Counted from the stretch's first letter, positions 23,646 to 34,940 are shown. The stretch: 64,000 nucleotides of DNA from Labyrinthula sp. Ha (GCA_015227615.1 JAALGZ010000002.1:2666001-2730000); one strand, 5' to 3'. Notes: generated by a model not told the origin, from the sequence alone. Numbers and translations: made by a program.

Positions 23646-26600
23646 AAACAGTCTCTTTTATTTATTCTCAAATATGAATAAAATTCTTCTAAATAGAAAG
23701 CAACGAATTCAGGAGGGTTGATATATGTTTTGGGACGCCTTGAAGTATAGTTCAACTAAAAAATATCAATTCAAAATAAGACTGTTTGTTTTGCAGTTTT
23801 GATGCCCCAAAATACTTAATCATAACAGAGTGGTGCATTACTACGGATTAACCAAATAATTTTATAAGGTGCACAGACTTTTGGGAAACTTGATGAGAGG
23901 ATCTCCATAAAAAATAATAGAACTTGTTTTAAATCATCTTTATCAGAAAGTTACTTGACCCTAGAAAAGTTTAAGAGAGTGTTTGGAAAATGATTTGAAA
24001 TGTGTGTTGTCTAGCGAACCATTAAAACCTATTAGGGAGGCATAATCTTAACAATTCCTACTGGAACCTATAACAAAAAACTCGCGGAAGGAAAAATTGT
24101 AAAATTTGAGTTTAACTATTATGATCTTTAAGAGAATAATAAACCATAATTTTAATTTCCAGAGTTAATTTATACTGTACACCGTTAGTGAACCCTTATG
24201 TCATGTCACATTGTCCATGGAAAGAGGTCCTTCTCGTATGTAAAGTCAGTTTTCTCAATATTTTTCGCTAAAATTTGGTTATCAACTCATTCTTTTTACT
24301 TTGGAAGATACTATGAGATATTCTTCGAAGATATACTAGGTCATGTTCCTGTAATTGTGCAAAATCCATACACGGAACAGAATCAAAACATGAAGACTAA
24401 ACAAGAATATTAGGATATTGTACGTAGATGAAACCATAAATCCCCCAAATTGTTGAGAGTATAAATAACTCCAATCATAATTTATGAACAAGATTTAAAG
24501 GTTTTTCCTAAGCTGTTGGTTTTCGTTGCTGTACTACTGTTGTTATTCATTTCCCCCACCATGTGTATACAAAATTCACAATGTAAAAAGGTTTGACGAT
24601 AGTCCAAGCTTCTAGACACTCCCCTCGATAGTTAAAACAAATAAAAAAGGTAGTACCATAATAATTCAAATGTTTCCATGTGTTGAGTCGATAAAAGTGT
24701 TTCTTTCTCTTCTACGGAGTTAAGGACTCGGCTGATATAGGATGGTTCAATTGAGGGCTAGTTGGAGGTATTTTCGCCACTCACCAGTAATAATACATGT
24801 GACTCAGCGAATTAAAACATTGACTATAATGAGAACTGATTACGAATGATGTGGATTAGAGAAAATTTGAGATTAATAGAGGAGTAGTAACTTTCTTGGT
24901 TAGATCTGCACAGACATAAGGTCCTCTGGCGACTTTAAAGATTAGCTAAAGAAGTTTTGCAAGAATTTCTTTATACTGTTGACAAGTTTCAATTCATGGT
25001 TTCTTTTTTGATTTTGAACTTTTAGTAGCTAAGCATCAGTAGTTGTTATTCTTGAGTCCTTTTTCCAGATACCCTCAGAAATTGACTAGGATGTTTAGAT
25101 TATGAAGAGTTTGGTTTCATGAGGCTGCTCATTTAGAGTTATCACAATGCAAGATTCTCAATTTCAAAGAACTCCTTCCTTAAAGCCTGTTGCTTTCACC
25201 ATCTGGGTTTTAATCAGACCTGGTTTCCACATATAGTATGTCAGCGGAGTTTCTACACTTAAAATAATTTTGCTTAATACATGTTAAGGACAGCTCTTAG
25301 TCACAATATTACCAGACATGATGACTCCTCTTAATTTTTCTTATTAGTAGAGAGTACATTAAACTGAGTACTAAATAGGGTAGAGTGTTGCATCACTTCT
25401 GCATGAGACCATAGCATTTTCTTATAACAGAAATCAACAATCAATTAACTCATTCTTGTTAGGTTTCGCGACTGTTTCTTAGTAAACCTAAAATTAATTT
25501 CAAGTGCAAAAATAAAACAAAATGAATATAAGAGCTTGTTAGCAAGTATATATGATTTATATTTTAAATATTATTTATTTTGTGTAAGGGGATGGAAACA
25601 GCCATTAAGGGAAGAGTTCTAGTTTAAAGGAAGATGTACCAAAAGGTACCAGTATTAGAAATCACAGGGCCAACATTGTGCATACTCTTAGTTGTGATAT
25701 TCACAGATTGAGTAATGTCTGTATGCGATAATCACGTTGTGAACAAGTACATAAAACTTTAGAACAATTAACGTTACCCTGGTTCTTGCATATAGAAATA
25801 AGTGACATCTGTTTTTAGTTTTCAGTTTGATATCTTGTAATACAGTGAGTACACAATTAAGACAAAGTTTCTCAGAAAAAACACTAAGAAATCTTAAACT
25901 AACATAAATTAAAATTATCGCGTTTAGCATACTCCCTAGAGCTTCAATAAATGAAAAAAAGGATTTAAAAAAAATCTTCTCTGAGTTTTGGATGAATGAG
26001 AGGTATAGGGTTTCCATCCCCTCTCTTCTCGGCTAAAATTGTAAATAATTCAAACCATATTAATGCATCTTCGTAAGAAAGTTGCTAAAAAGGGACTGAT
26101 ATGTTTGATACTACAGAATAATATTGATGTGGGCTTAAACTGTTGGGCATCCAACTAAAGGCAGCAGTACTTGATTCTAACCTGTACCTGTACGAGTTAC
26201 ATGAAAGACATCAATTAACTTCTCTGCTGTACCCAATACGCACAAAAATCTTCCATTTTATACAGAATTGATCTGCATTATGATAAAGGCTTTCGAAATT
26301 TTTGCAATGCTTAGACATCACATGCAGGTTCAGGAACAAACATAGACACTTAAGAAAACTTTTTTTTTTAAATACAAAAACAAACACTTAAAGTTTTGGT
26401 TTTTCAATAATTCCATTGTGGCAGTAACATTAACTGCCTTATTTCTGGGGTGGAATTTTGGAATTAAATGTAAACTAGATTGGGTTTGAATCTATTAGCA
26501 CTGCTGGTGACCCCATACTTTTTTCATATGTTGGAAACAAATCACGAAAATATTGAGCTGGAGGAGGATAGTTGAGATGAGCATTATTATATTCATCGCA

Positions 26601-27275
26601 TGTTATTTATTACAAGAACAATGAGTAATAACGGTGGATTTTTTTAAGTAGTGTTCTGGTCTATTCATTCATATCAGGTTGTGGAACATAGTTCATAAGT
26701 TAGAAAGTATTATCTTTCGTGTAGAAATATGAAGCATTACTAAAGCACTTCATGATATGCCATATAGTCACCATAATGGTGATCTTCATATACATTCATC
26801 TTCTGTATAAGTGAAAATTATTTACTTCTGTATTACCAGGTGCCTCTAGAATTTTCATTAATGGAAAATGTGTTTTTCTCCGACTGAAACCGAGCTTGGG
26901 GAAGCCTAATAAAATAAATAAAACTAAAAAAATCTGATAAAATTGGTTAGAATGATGGATAGATGAAATTATTCCCCTGTAATTAGTACCTTAATATTGA
27001 AACGAAGGACCTTACAAGTAAATAATCTACCACATCGCCAGTCTCGAGGAACTCGTTTTATGCCCACTTATAGGTTGTTCGCTAGTACAAAATCTTTGAG
27101 CATATAATTCAATAAGTTATAGATAAGAAAAATATCTATCAAGCTGTTAGATTTCCATTATATAGAAAATAGGCTTTTCAATTTAGATCCTGAAATTGGT
27201 AACAGGTATCCATGAAATTAAGTCTCACTGGTACATTACCCCAGAGACGTAAACAGTTACAAAAACAAAACTCCA
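23646..27275. other. Gene-poor AT-rich region
   Basis: No supportable gene. Open frames reach 109 codons (25688-26017 minus), a length expected by chance. A 29-bp segment at 26472-26500 is 25/29 identical to 12097-12125. The last 230 bp probably hold the AMP deaminase promoter. Confidence 0.65.
27041..27046. promoter_or_regulatory. Candidate upstream element (GTCTCG)
   Basis: GTCTCG, within AGTCTCGAGG, lies 230 bp upstream of the reconstructed AMP deaminase start. It is the same hexamer as seen before MYB, pyruvate kinase, RPB3 and the 16011 gene. Confidence 0.3.
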
Positions 27276-29586
27276 ATGAATTCATCAAAGTATCAGCGAA
27301 ATAGAGCAAAAAGCATATTGTAAACTCCTCTTTTATCCTTTTAAATTCAGTTCAAATGAATCAACTGCAAGCTCTGAAGATGAAGAGGTATTTCACTTCA
27401 CAAAAACGTATTCTTCTTCCTTCTCGATACATTTTTCAGTTCCCTGCAGACAAAAGAAAAGATAACTTCAACCACCATCGCAAGAATAAACTCCAGAGCA
27501 ACAAACTTAAGTAGATCATCACACCCAACTTCTGAGTTTCAACGTGTAAGTATCTCTGAACCTATGGAACAACCTTCTGATGAAATAAAATATGTTTGCT
27601 CCTCGATTTTGCGAGCAGCAAGATTACGAAAAAAATATGTTTACGAGAGAGATGAACCAAATTGGGGTGGTATGCTCCCTGAAAGATTTTTCAAAGCGAT
27701 GGAATTGTGTGAATCAACAGAACCGCCTTTTAAACCGTGTCCTGAATCTAAAGAGGTAACTCTATTTGACTCAAACAAGCGAAAAGTTAACTATGCAGAA
27801 AAGGTATCTTTTGATTTGTACCCTGACTTAAAATCACACAACATAGATTTCAAACTTGAAAATGGAATCTTTAAGACAAAACACAGTGGTGTATTACCTT
27901 CCAAAGGTGAGTTTTTTGAAGACTTGGTTGTGTTACTAAAAGTTGTACATAATGCTGCTGTGAAGAGTGTTACATTTAAAAGACTGAAGCTAATGGAAGC
28001 ACTTTTTGGGATGCATATTTTGTTGAATTCAGGTATATTTCTTATGAGTTTAAAGTTTTAGAAAGAGAGAGTTTAGAGCAGAAACAGGTTCCTCATCGAG
28101 ACTTCTATAATATAAGAAAAGTAGATACACATATTCACCACTCAGCTGTAATGAATCAAAAACACTTGTTAAGGTTCATCAAGCATAAACTCAAGCATAA
28201 AGGTGAAGAAATAGTTACTTTGGACAAAGAAACAAAACAGGGTTTAACTCTGAATGAGGTTTTTTCCAAGCTCGATCTCACCAGCTATGATCTTTCCATT
28301 GACACGTTGGACATGCACGCTGACAATACGTTTCACAGGTAGTTCTTCCCAATTTGCTTGAATCTAGATTTGACCGATTTAACCTCAAATACAATCCAAT
28401 TGGGGATTCGCAACTGAGAGAAATATTTTTGAAGACTGATAACCATATAAGAGGCAGATACTTAGCAGATGTTACTAAAGAAGTTTTTCAAGATCTCTCT
28501 GTGAATAAGTATGTTTATATTGAACCGAGGATTTCTGTCTATGGAAAGGATAGAAGCGAATTCTTCAAGTTGGGAAATTGGTGGTTTGAAAATAAGTTAT
28601 TTAGCCCGCATACCAGATTTATGATTCAGGTTCCTCGATTATACAAAATATATAAACGTGCTGGAATAGTTCAGAATTTTGGTGAACTGTTGTCAAATAT
28701 TTTTCAGCCACTTTTCGAAGCTTCAATTAATCAAACCAAATCAGAAGATCACAAGAGATTAAACTATTTTCTAAGACATGTAGTTGCCATAGACTGTGTG
28801 GACGATGAATCAAAACTTTCCTCTATCTCCCTAGAGACAGCATGTATATATTTTCTATACTTATTTACTCCTAGTAAAAGTTCTTCCAGAAGATTGGTCC
28901 TCAGAGCAAGATCCGCCTTATAGTTATTGGTTATTTTATCTCTCCTCAAATTTGAAGTCTTTGAACCGCTTGAGAGCATCTTTAGGATTATCTACGTTTG
29001 AATTTCGTCCTCATGCAGGTATCTTTTCATTTTGAACTTTACTCTAGGTGAGGCCGGTGATTTGAATAATCTAGCTGCAGCTTTTCTTACAACCAAGAGT
29101 ATCAATCATGGAATCTTGTTAAGAAAAGCGCCTGCATTACAATATCTTTACTACCTGTGTCAAGTTGGATTGGCTATATCTCCATTAAGTAACAATAAAT
29201 TGTTCCTGGACTACCATTCAAATCCGTTTCCCCAATTTTTTGCTAGAGGTTTGAATGTAAGTTTGTCCACCGACGACCCTTTGATGCTCCACATTACAAA
29301 AGAACCATTAGTGGAAGAATACAGCTGCGCTGCGCAAGTTTGGAAATTAAGTTCAACTGATTTATCTGAAATAGCTAGAAATAGTGTGTTACAAAGCGGA
29401 TTTGAGCACCCATACAAGGCGCACTTTTTAGGCAAGAAGTATTTGGATGGAACAAAAAATGAGTTCTATAAGTTTTATGCGAATGATATTCACCAAACAA
29501 ACGTACCAGATATCAGAGTAAAATATCGAAGGGAAAGACTTGAAAATGAATGGAATTTTGTTTTGAATAACGCAGAGGAATTTTAA
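27276..29586 (+). CDS. AMPD: AMP deaminase, seven exons with tiny introns
   Basis: AMP deaminase hydrolyses AMP to IMP and ammonia in the purine nucleotide cycle. Six introns are inferred: 27320-27350 (31 nt), 27408-27439 (32), 28033-28055 (23), 28339-28367 (29), 28844-28874 (31) and 29019-29047 (29). The seven exons sum to 2136 nt, or 711 residues, in one frame. The protein starts [13 protein letters not shown], then has a short acidic segment (SSEDEE), the family motif [17 protein letters not shown]-like [12 protein letters not shown], metal-binding THIHHSA followed by [38 protein letters not shown] and the catalytic SLSTDDPL. All key metal and catalytic motifs are present. An alternative 5' end (ATG at 27356 with a 52-nt intron) also keeps frame, but I prefer the ATG at 27276 because all six introns then fall in the 23-32 nt class. 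The next gene starts 131 bp downstream on the same strand. Confidence 0.95.
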
Positions 29587-29717
29587 TATATAACTATATG
29601 TTAGTTATATTCACCTCTTTGTGGTGGTTTTAGTACGGAACAGGAACACGAAACAAAAACTACTGTGAAAATATTCACGTTTTAGAAGACTTAAAACAGA
29701 GCTACAAACAGGAAAGC

Positions 29718-30983
29718 ATGGCATTTAAGGGAACTCTTTGCCTGTTTTACTTTGTCTTGTGCTGTGAAAGTAATGAGGTTTCACTAATCTATCCACAAGA
29801 ATCAAAAGGAGAACTTAAAACGAGCTCGTTTGTAAATCCGGTTTTCACCAGACCTTTAGTTGAAGAGTTTTCCACAGAGTTTAATGGCAAACAATTGATG
29901 CTAAGAAATATACCTGTGTGTTTTAGCTCTATTTTAGAAGAGTTTAACGTGTATTCTCAACAAAATATAGTTTCATCTCTTCCAAACTGGGTGAACCCTA
30001 TGGGTCTTGTCTATACCTTCAATCAAACACACCCAAGAAAGTTGAAGAATGCGTTTTCTTTCCTGGAAGGAAGCACACTGGTTTTTACTTGCTGGAGACA
30101 ATTTAGAGATGGAAGTAATCCAGCACATTTTTTAATTGGTTATGGGAGATTGTTCTCGTATTTGCATGACACGCAGATGCCTCATTACGTTGACAATATT
30201 CTTCTACTTCACTGTGCGCTTCCTAACTCTACACACTGGACAAATTATGTTTCTTCTTTTATTCTTAAAGAATTTAATAAAATGTCGAAAACTAATTTTG
30301 CTGAAAAGCTTAAGGTTTACATTTTACCAAAGGAACTTAATCAGCTAGGCGCAGTTTTATGTTCTTCAAATACGATTTTTACTGAATATATAAGACAGCC
30401 TCTTGGAAATAATCACAAAGATTTGGTTCGGCTTTGGAAATTTCATCATCAATATTTTTCTAGCAACTTTGCGTCAAACTCATTCAACTGTTTCAATCCA
30501 CGAATTGGTCTGTATTTTAGATCTCAAGGGTCATCTTTAAGAAAAATAGTAAATGAAGAAAAAGTGATTGAGTTAATAAGGAAGTTCACGAATAATTTTA
30601 TCAGGTTTACAACATTCGAAGATGAAAGCTTCCCCAAGCAACAACAGAAATTTGTAAATTTAGATATTCTGGTGACACCTCATGGAGCACATTTAAGTAA
30701 CTTAATTTTTGTTACCAAGGATATTCAGGTGATAGAATTATCAATGGAAAAACTGTTCTTTAGTTATGAAAACTTCCTGCAGGGTTTTGTGAATTTTTCA
30801 TCGATAGAAGGAAACGGATTTGTACCTAGAAGAAGTGCAAGCTTTCGAAAACGAACTACAGAAAATATGGATGAGAGAGAGGAGATTCGGTATCGTATCA
30901 ATGCCAGAAACTCTTATCTTAATGTTAACCTTCGAACTCTAGAAACCAGATTGGAAGATGTGATTAACAACATATGTTCATAA
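29718..30983 (+). CDS. Family 61 glycosyltransferase (EOGT/POMGNT2/xylosyltransferase-like)
   Basis: The 421-residue, single-exon protein matches GT61 (DUF563) enzymes, which transfer GlcNAc, xylose or arabinose to glycoproteins or glycans in the ER and Golgi. A short hydrophobic N-terminus (TLCLFYFVLCC) is a signal peptide or short anchor. Family hallmarks are NPAHFLIGYGRLF at about 134-146, a PRIGLYFRSQ segment near 261 and the C-terminal PHGAHLSNLIF at 321-331 followed by VIEL, which in this family frames the nucleotide-sugar site. NxS/T sequons (for example NQT at 102 and NST at 170) fit a lumenal location. The acceptor cannot be predicted. The basic C-terminus after residue 370 is outside the core. 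It sits 131 bp after AMP deaminase and 197 bp before another secretory-pathway gene. Confidence 0.85.
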   Translation: MAFKGTLCLFYFVLCCESNEVSLIYPQESKGELKTSSFVNPVFTRPLVEEFSTEFNGKQLMLRNIPVCFSSILEEFNVYSQQNIVSSLPNWVNPMGLVYTFNQTHPRKLKNAFSFLEGSTLVFTCWRQFRDGSNPAHFLIGYGRLFSYLHDTQMPHYVDNILLLHCALPNSTHWTNYVSSFILKEFNKMSKTNFAEKLKVYILPKELNQLGAVLCSSNTIFTEYIRQPLGNNHKDLVRLWKFHHQYFSSNFASNSFNCFNPRIGLYFRSQGSSLRKIVNEEKVIELIRKFTNNFIRFTTFEDESFPKQQQKFVNLDILVTPHGAHLSNLIFVTKDIQVIELSMEKLFFSYENFLQGFVNFSSIEGNGFVPRRSASFRKRTTENMDEREEIRYRINARNSYLNVNLRTLETRLEDVINNICS

Positions 30984-31180
30984 GTACGCTGCGTTTAATA
31001 AGTTCCTTAAGCTTAGGTACTTCGTACTTTTGCTTTAACTTATTAAAGACTGCGCTGTTTAGCAACCATCTACAAGCCATCAAAGAGTTCTAGAAAAACA
31101 AACCTGCAAGAACTAAACGTAGACTATCAACCGTTTATCTGTTTTCACTTACACAAAGAAAATTCTATTCGATACTACGC

Positions 31181-31774
31181 ATGATTAATATCATCTCAAA
31201 ATATTTGTTCTTTTTCCTATTTTTCGTTTTATCTACATCTTTATCCAAAGAATGGAAATACTGCAGAACTGGCAAATTAGATGATACAGTGCAGGCTTGG
31301 GTATCTCAATTCCATTCCAATCTTCTATACCTCGAAGATCGCTGTCGTCTAGGCACTCTTGAGTTATACAACGACCTCATTGGTAAATTTGGTCCACCAA
31401 TGGAGTCTGAGCTGAAAATGCTCCTGTGTTATGGCCCCTGCTATGAAGCTTGGGCAAGTGTAAATAATCTTCTTCAGGAAATCTCAGCTCTCGATTGCGA
31501 CTGCTCGGAACTTGATGAAATCTTCTCAATTGACCCTGTTAGAGAAGAGTTTGGTACGTATCAAATGTTTTCGTCATGGTGCGAGAGAGAACCAACTGTA
31601 TATATGAGGCGCTTCTTCAAGAATTCAATAAACTGGACAAAATTTGATGACGAATATTGCAGCTGCAAGGAGGATTTAGAGTTAGTAAAATGTAGTTCCT
31701 CAAATATAACGAAACTTTCAATCTTGCTCAGTTTAAGTTTTTTGCTGGCTGTTCTTCACACCTTGATCACCTAA
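31181..31774 (+). CDS. Secreted cysteine-rich protein, probably GPI-anchored
   Basis: The 197-residue product begins with a classical signal peptide (YLFFFLFFVLSTSLS) and ends with a hydrophobic tail preceded by a small-residue cluster (CSSSNITKLS), the arrangement of a GPI-anchor signal. The mature part is cysteine-rich (CYGPCYEAW, CDCSE, YCSCKEDLE), implying several disulfides, with NxS/T sites at NWT and NIT. No family is recognised; it could be a surface protein or receptor-like protein. Its last 42 coding bases, which encode the GPI tail, overlap the 3' end of the oppositely oriented GPKOW gene, so the two transcripts must overlap. Confidence 0.8.
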   Translation: MINIISKYLFFFLFFVLSTSLSKEWKYCRTGKLDDTVQAWVSQFHSNLLYLEDRCRLGTLELYNDLIGKFGPPMESELKMLLCYGPCYEAWASVNNLLQEISALDCDCSELDEIFSIDPVREEFGTYQMFSSWCEREPTVYMRRFFKNSINWTKFDDEYCSCKEDLELVKCSSSNITKLSILLSLSFLLAVLHTLIT

Positions 31775-32614
31775 GACTAAAGTTTGTAACTCATTTTCAA
31801 GTTGCTTCGTAACTTCTATTTTATTCATTTGCTTTAACTCTAATTTACATTGTTTAATTAATTTCTTGTACCTCTTTTTCAACTCTGGAAATTTTGAACT
31901 GCTTTCTGGGAACACTTTGATTGCATCCAAATTAACCTCAATCTTAGGCAGCTCCTTTAAGCCAAATTTCACTTCTTTCTGCTTTAACTCTACAGCTACA
32001 GTAACAAATATTGTTTTTCCTTTCTGTCTAACATGTTGAACAACACCAACCCTGTTTACAAGAGAATCAGATTTGTTTTTCTTAATCCGAACTAGTTTTC
32101 CCATGACTTGTTTTCTAATTAAGTCAACCTCAAAATTTTCTTTTAGGTTCTTCTTTCCCAGTTTTCTACTGTGAAAATGAGAGAATCCAAGACCAGATCT
32201 ACTCTCCGGTCGATCTTTCTTCTCTTCCTGAGTTGGCTCCGACTTTCCTTCTTTTGGTGCAACGTAACCAAACTTTGATAAGATTCTAGCACCAAAATCT
32301 TCAATTGGTACCTTCGAATACAATTTAGAGCTTAAGTTCTCCTCTTCTGGTAGCTTGTGGTCTTTAAACTTGAGCGCACGAAGCAAAATTGGTTCCTGAC
32401 TCTCATTTTTCCTCATTACCACTTGTTTCACGGAAGCATCCTTTGAAACTTCTGGACCCTTTGTAAAATTTTCATTTATATCAACTAATTCAATCTTCTC
32501 AACAGCTTTGTTTAAGTTTCTTGTGTTTTGATCGTTCTTTAACGTGGAAAATGATGTCTTTTTTAATTTCTTCTTCTTATTGTTTTTTTTCGTAAAACTA
32601 AACTCCAAGTTCAT
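31733..32614 (-). CDS. GPKOW: Spliceosomal G-patch/KOW protein, GPKOW/Spp2/MOS2 family
   Basis: GPKOW/Spp2 binds the DEAH helicase Prp2/DHX16 and supports the catalytic activation step of the spliceosome in the nucleus. The N-terminus has the family-type start (MNLEFSFTKKNNKKKK), so I place the start at 32614, not at the upstream in-frame ATG at 32671. The G-patch core follows (VPIEDFGARILSKFGY, then RPESRSGLGF). A KOW/SH3-like segment (VMGKLVRIKKNK, NRVGVVQHV, TIFVTVAVEL, LPKIEVNLDAIKVF) lies toward the C-terminus, and a lysine-rich helix ends the protein. Length is about 293 residues, shorter than human GPKOW, which has two KOW motifs. Its presence fits a genome whose introns are so short that spliceosome remodelling is constrained. 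Its stop lies inside the preceding gene. Confidence 0.85.
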   Translation of the reverse strand: MNLEFSFTKKNNKKKKLKKTSFSTLKNDQNTRNLNKAVEKIELVDINENFTKGPEVSKDASVKQVVMRKNESQEPILLRALKFKDHKLPEEENLSSKLYSKVPIEDFGARILSKFGYVAPKEGKSEPTQEEKKDRPESRSGLGFSHFHSRKLGKKNLKENFEVDLIRKQVMGKLVRIKKNKSDSLVNRVGVVQHVRQKGKTIFVTVAVELKQKEVKFGLKELPKIEVNLDAIKVFPESSSKFPELKKRYKKLIKQCKLELKQMNKIEVTKQLENELQTLVLGDQGVKNSQQKT

Positions 32615-32811
32615 GCCAAAAAGTGTAGTCAACTGAGATTTAAAAAACATTATTGAGGTCAAGTTTAGCATTAAATATAACTATTTTAGCTATCAATATC
32701 TTCTATCATGGCCGTGTACGTCCGTTATCTGGAACAGTTATTTCACACACTAAGAAACAAAGAAGATAAATAATACACAGCTAGAGAGAAGAAAAACCAC
32801 AAAAGAAAAAA

Positions 32812-33474
32812 ATGTTTATAGACGCACTTCAAAATCTTTGGTATATCGATAATAAAGTAAAAACCCGTGATGAATTGTTCGAATACGCTGATAGGCTCCT
32901 TCCAAGCGGAGATGAGCACTTGTGTTACTTAATCCCAACAAGATCTTCTTGCAAGAGAATACTCAGAAGATCAGTGAAAGACTTTGTATTTCTCCCACCA
33001 AGCTACCTATCTACAATGTTTGAAAGAAGAAAAGCACTTTATATTGCCGATTTACTTTTTCTAATAGTCGTTTCTCTCAACTTACTTCTCTACACCTTAA
33101 TTCCATTTCTACGTACTTTCTTGAACGTAATGTATTTTCTTTATTTTTGCTGTTTTACAACATTTCATTTTTATAATGTTTTTGTTGAGTTATCTATTCA
33201 CTTAAATGAAAAAGCGTTGGTGACAAAACATGGGGTATTGGTTGTTTCCAAGAGATTAAGCAATTGCAAAACCGTAGCTAAATTTTATAAATGGAAAGAA
33301 GTTTATATTTCAAGGTTAGTTGATAGAATACAAGTTGTCAGAATAATGATGAGGAGATATTTTAGACCTGTTTGTTTCTTACATTCCGGTAATTTAAAAG
33401 AATTAACTAGTTGGTTAGTAAAAATACAGAAAGAAGCTGCAGAGAGAAGAAAAGCAGTGAAGGATAAGCTTTGA
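32812..33474 (+). CDS. Small two-helix membrane protein
   Basis: The 220-residue product is not a family I can name. Residues 1-80 are soluble and mixed charged. Two adjacent hydrophobic helices (ALYIADLLFLIVVSLNLLLY and FLNVMYFLYFCCFTTFHFY) form a hairpin at about 80-125. The remaining 95 residues alternate hydrophobic and basic strands and end in a basic helix (LTSWLVKIQKEAAERRKA), which is reminiscent of a PH-like domain, though this is only a resemblance in pattern. It is divergent from GPKOW with 197 bp between start codons, so a shared bidirectional promoter is likely. An AATAAA follows at about 33538. Confidence 0.75.
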   Translation: MFIDALQNLWYIDNKVKTRDELFEYADRLLPSGDEHLCYLIPTRSSCKRILRRSVKDFVFLPPSYLSTMFERRKALYIADLLFLIVVSLNLLLYTLIPFLRTFLNVMYFLYFCCFTTFHFYNVFVELSIHLNEKALVTKHGVLVVSKRLSNCKTVAKFYKWKEVYISRLVDRIQVVRIMMRRYFRPVCFLHSGNLKELTSWLVKIQKEAAERRKAVKDKL

Positions 33475-34483
33475 ATGTACATGCTGCACAAACTCTTGAA
33501 CATAAAACTTAGTGGTAGATTAGTATTATATTTTAACAATAAACTAGGTCGGTAAAACTTTGTTCCATCACTTGTCATGAACATTGGTTCCTAACATTTC
33601 GTGGGTGTAAATGCGAAGCAAGACTAGAATCTATAGGTCAAGAATCTGTCCAAGAAGAGAGATTTGTTGCTTTATTTGCTTGTTTTCATATAATTTTTGC
33701 TGATGGATCATTTAGTGATATAATCAAGTTAATCCAAAATGTTATTTTGAATGATTTTAGTATCTCTTGGGAAATGGACTTCAATGCACAAACCTCGAGG
33801 TAAAGAAAGCAAGGAAATTCTAATGTATTGGAAATAGTCTGCACTGGGTTTTATCATTGGAGCTCGTTTCAATAGAAGATTGTATTTTTCTGGTATATCT
33901 ATCTTTTCCATTATAAAGAACAGCTCGTTTCTGCCCTTAATGCGCGAGAAGTTTTAGAACATTCGGTCAAAGTGGCGATTGTAACAAATTTGATGAATGC
34001 TCTTTGAGCAAAAGTTTTAAGCATGAAGGTTAACATAAAGCACAAAATGTAAGGTTCAATAAACTCAATTTCAGTTAATAATTTTTGGATAGTCCATAAG
34101 GTAATACATTGGGTTGTCCATCTAGAATCTGGAGTTAAAGTATTTCTAGTTCTTCTTGCTTGATGCTCTCGACTTTAAATATCTCACTCTCATTTCTCGC
34201 TCTCGTTTTCATAAATTTCTATATTTGCTTCAATTTTTGCGGGGAGTTGTCCTGTGCTATATTTTTTCCTTAGTTTCCCAGGTACGAGGCTGATTCTCAC
34301 TCGGAGATAGAGTATTATTTTGAGATAGGCCACTTTAGCTTCAGCGAAAATTTTCAAAACATTAGGATTGTTTATACAATAACTCTCCTTCATGTTTTTA
34401 TAATGAGTTTCAGGAAGATTATTGTCCAAAATGATTCAAAATCTGGAATCTTCAGATTGGGGCTCATTCTAGATATGACTTCA

Positions 34484-34940
34484 ACTTAATTTATTGATAA
34501 TTTATCAAAAATAAAAATATATAGATTTTTCTTATTGATTGATGCTGCTAATTCCCAAATCATTTTGATTGATTATTGGTATTAACTTGATTATCAATAC
34601 AGAGCTGCGTCACAAGGTTCTGGGCCAAAGCGCTAAAAAGATACTTTCTATTTTTTGCACCGTGAGCAAAACTTCAAGAAATCAGACACATGGCCAAACC
34701 ATATCCTATAAGGAGTATATTTCCATGTCACGTGGCCAGTTTTCAAAAGTTTTCATACGGTACAGAAAATATGCTAAAAATTTTCGGCAATTTAAAGGAG
34801 GTTCACATAGCCAATCTTTGTTTTCATAATCAATTAATGATGACAATAAAATCAGAATCTTTTTAAGAAAATCAAAATCTTAATTCCCTTATTGACAATC
34901 AGAATCAAAATGACTATCAAATAATTATTGATCATTTTTA
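34484..34940 (+). mobile_element. hAT-like short non-autonomous element, copy A
   Basis: The two ends match the reverse complement of copy B at 50962-51186 (for example TTAATTTATTGATAA at the left, CATTTTGATTGATTATTG inside, and ATCAGAATC, GAATCAAAATGA and TATCAAATAATTATT at the right). About 260 bp in the middle (34581-34848) is absent from copy B. The terminal TAGGGTG-type bases seen in copies B and C are eroded here. No transposase is encoded. Confidence 0.7.

Noticed and set aside
25688-26017. 109-codon minus-strand ORF with hydrophobic stretches
   Set aside because: Chance length, and hydrophobicity follows from T-rich sequence. It has no family signal and lies in a desert.
27356-27439. 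Alternative AMP deaminase start at 27356 with a 52-nt intron
   Set aside because: It keeps frame but needs an intron far longer than the other ten; the model starting at 27276 with 31- and 32-nt introns keeps frame and gives a longer, sensible N-terminus.
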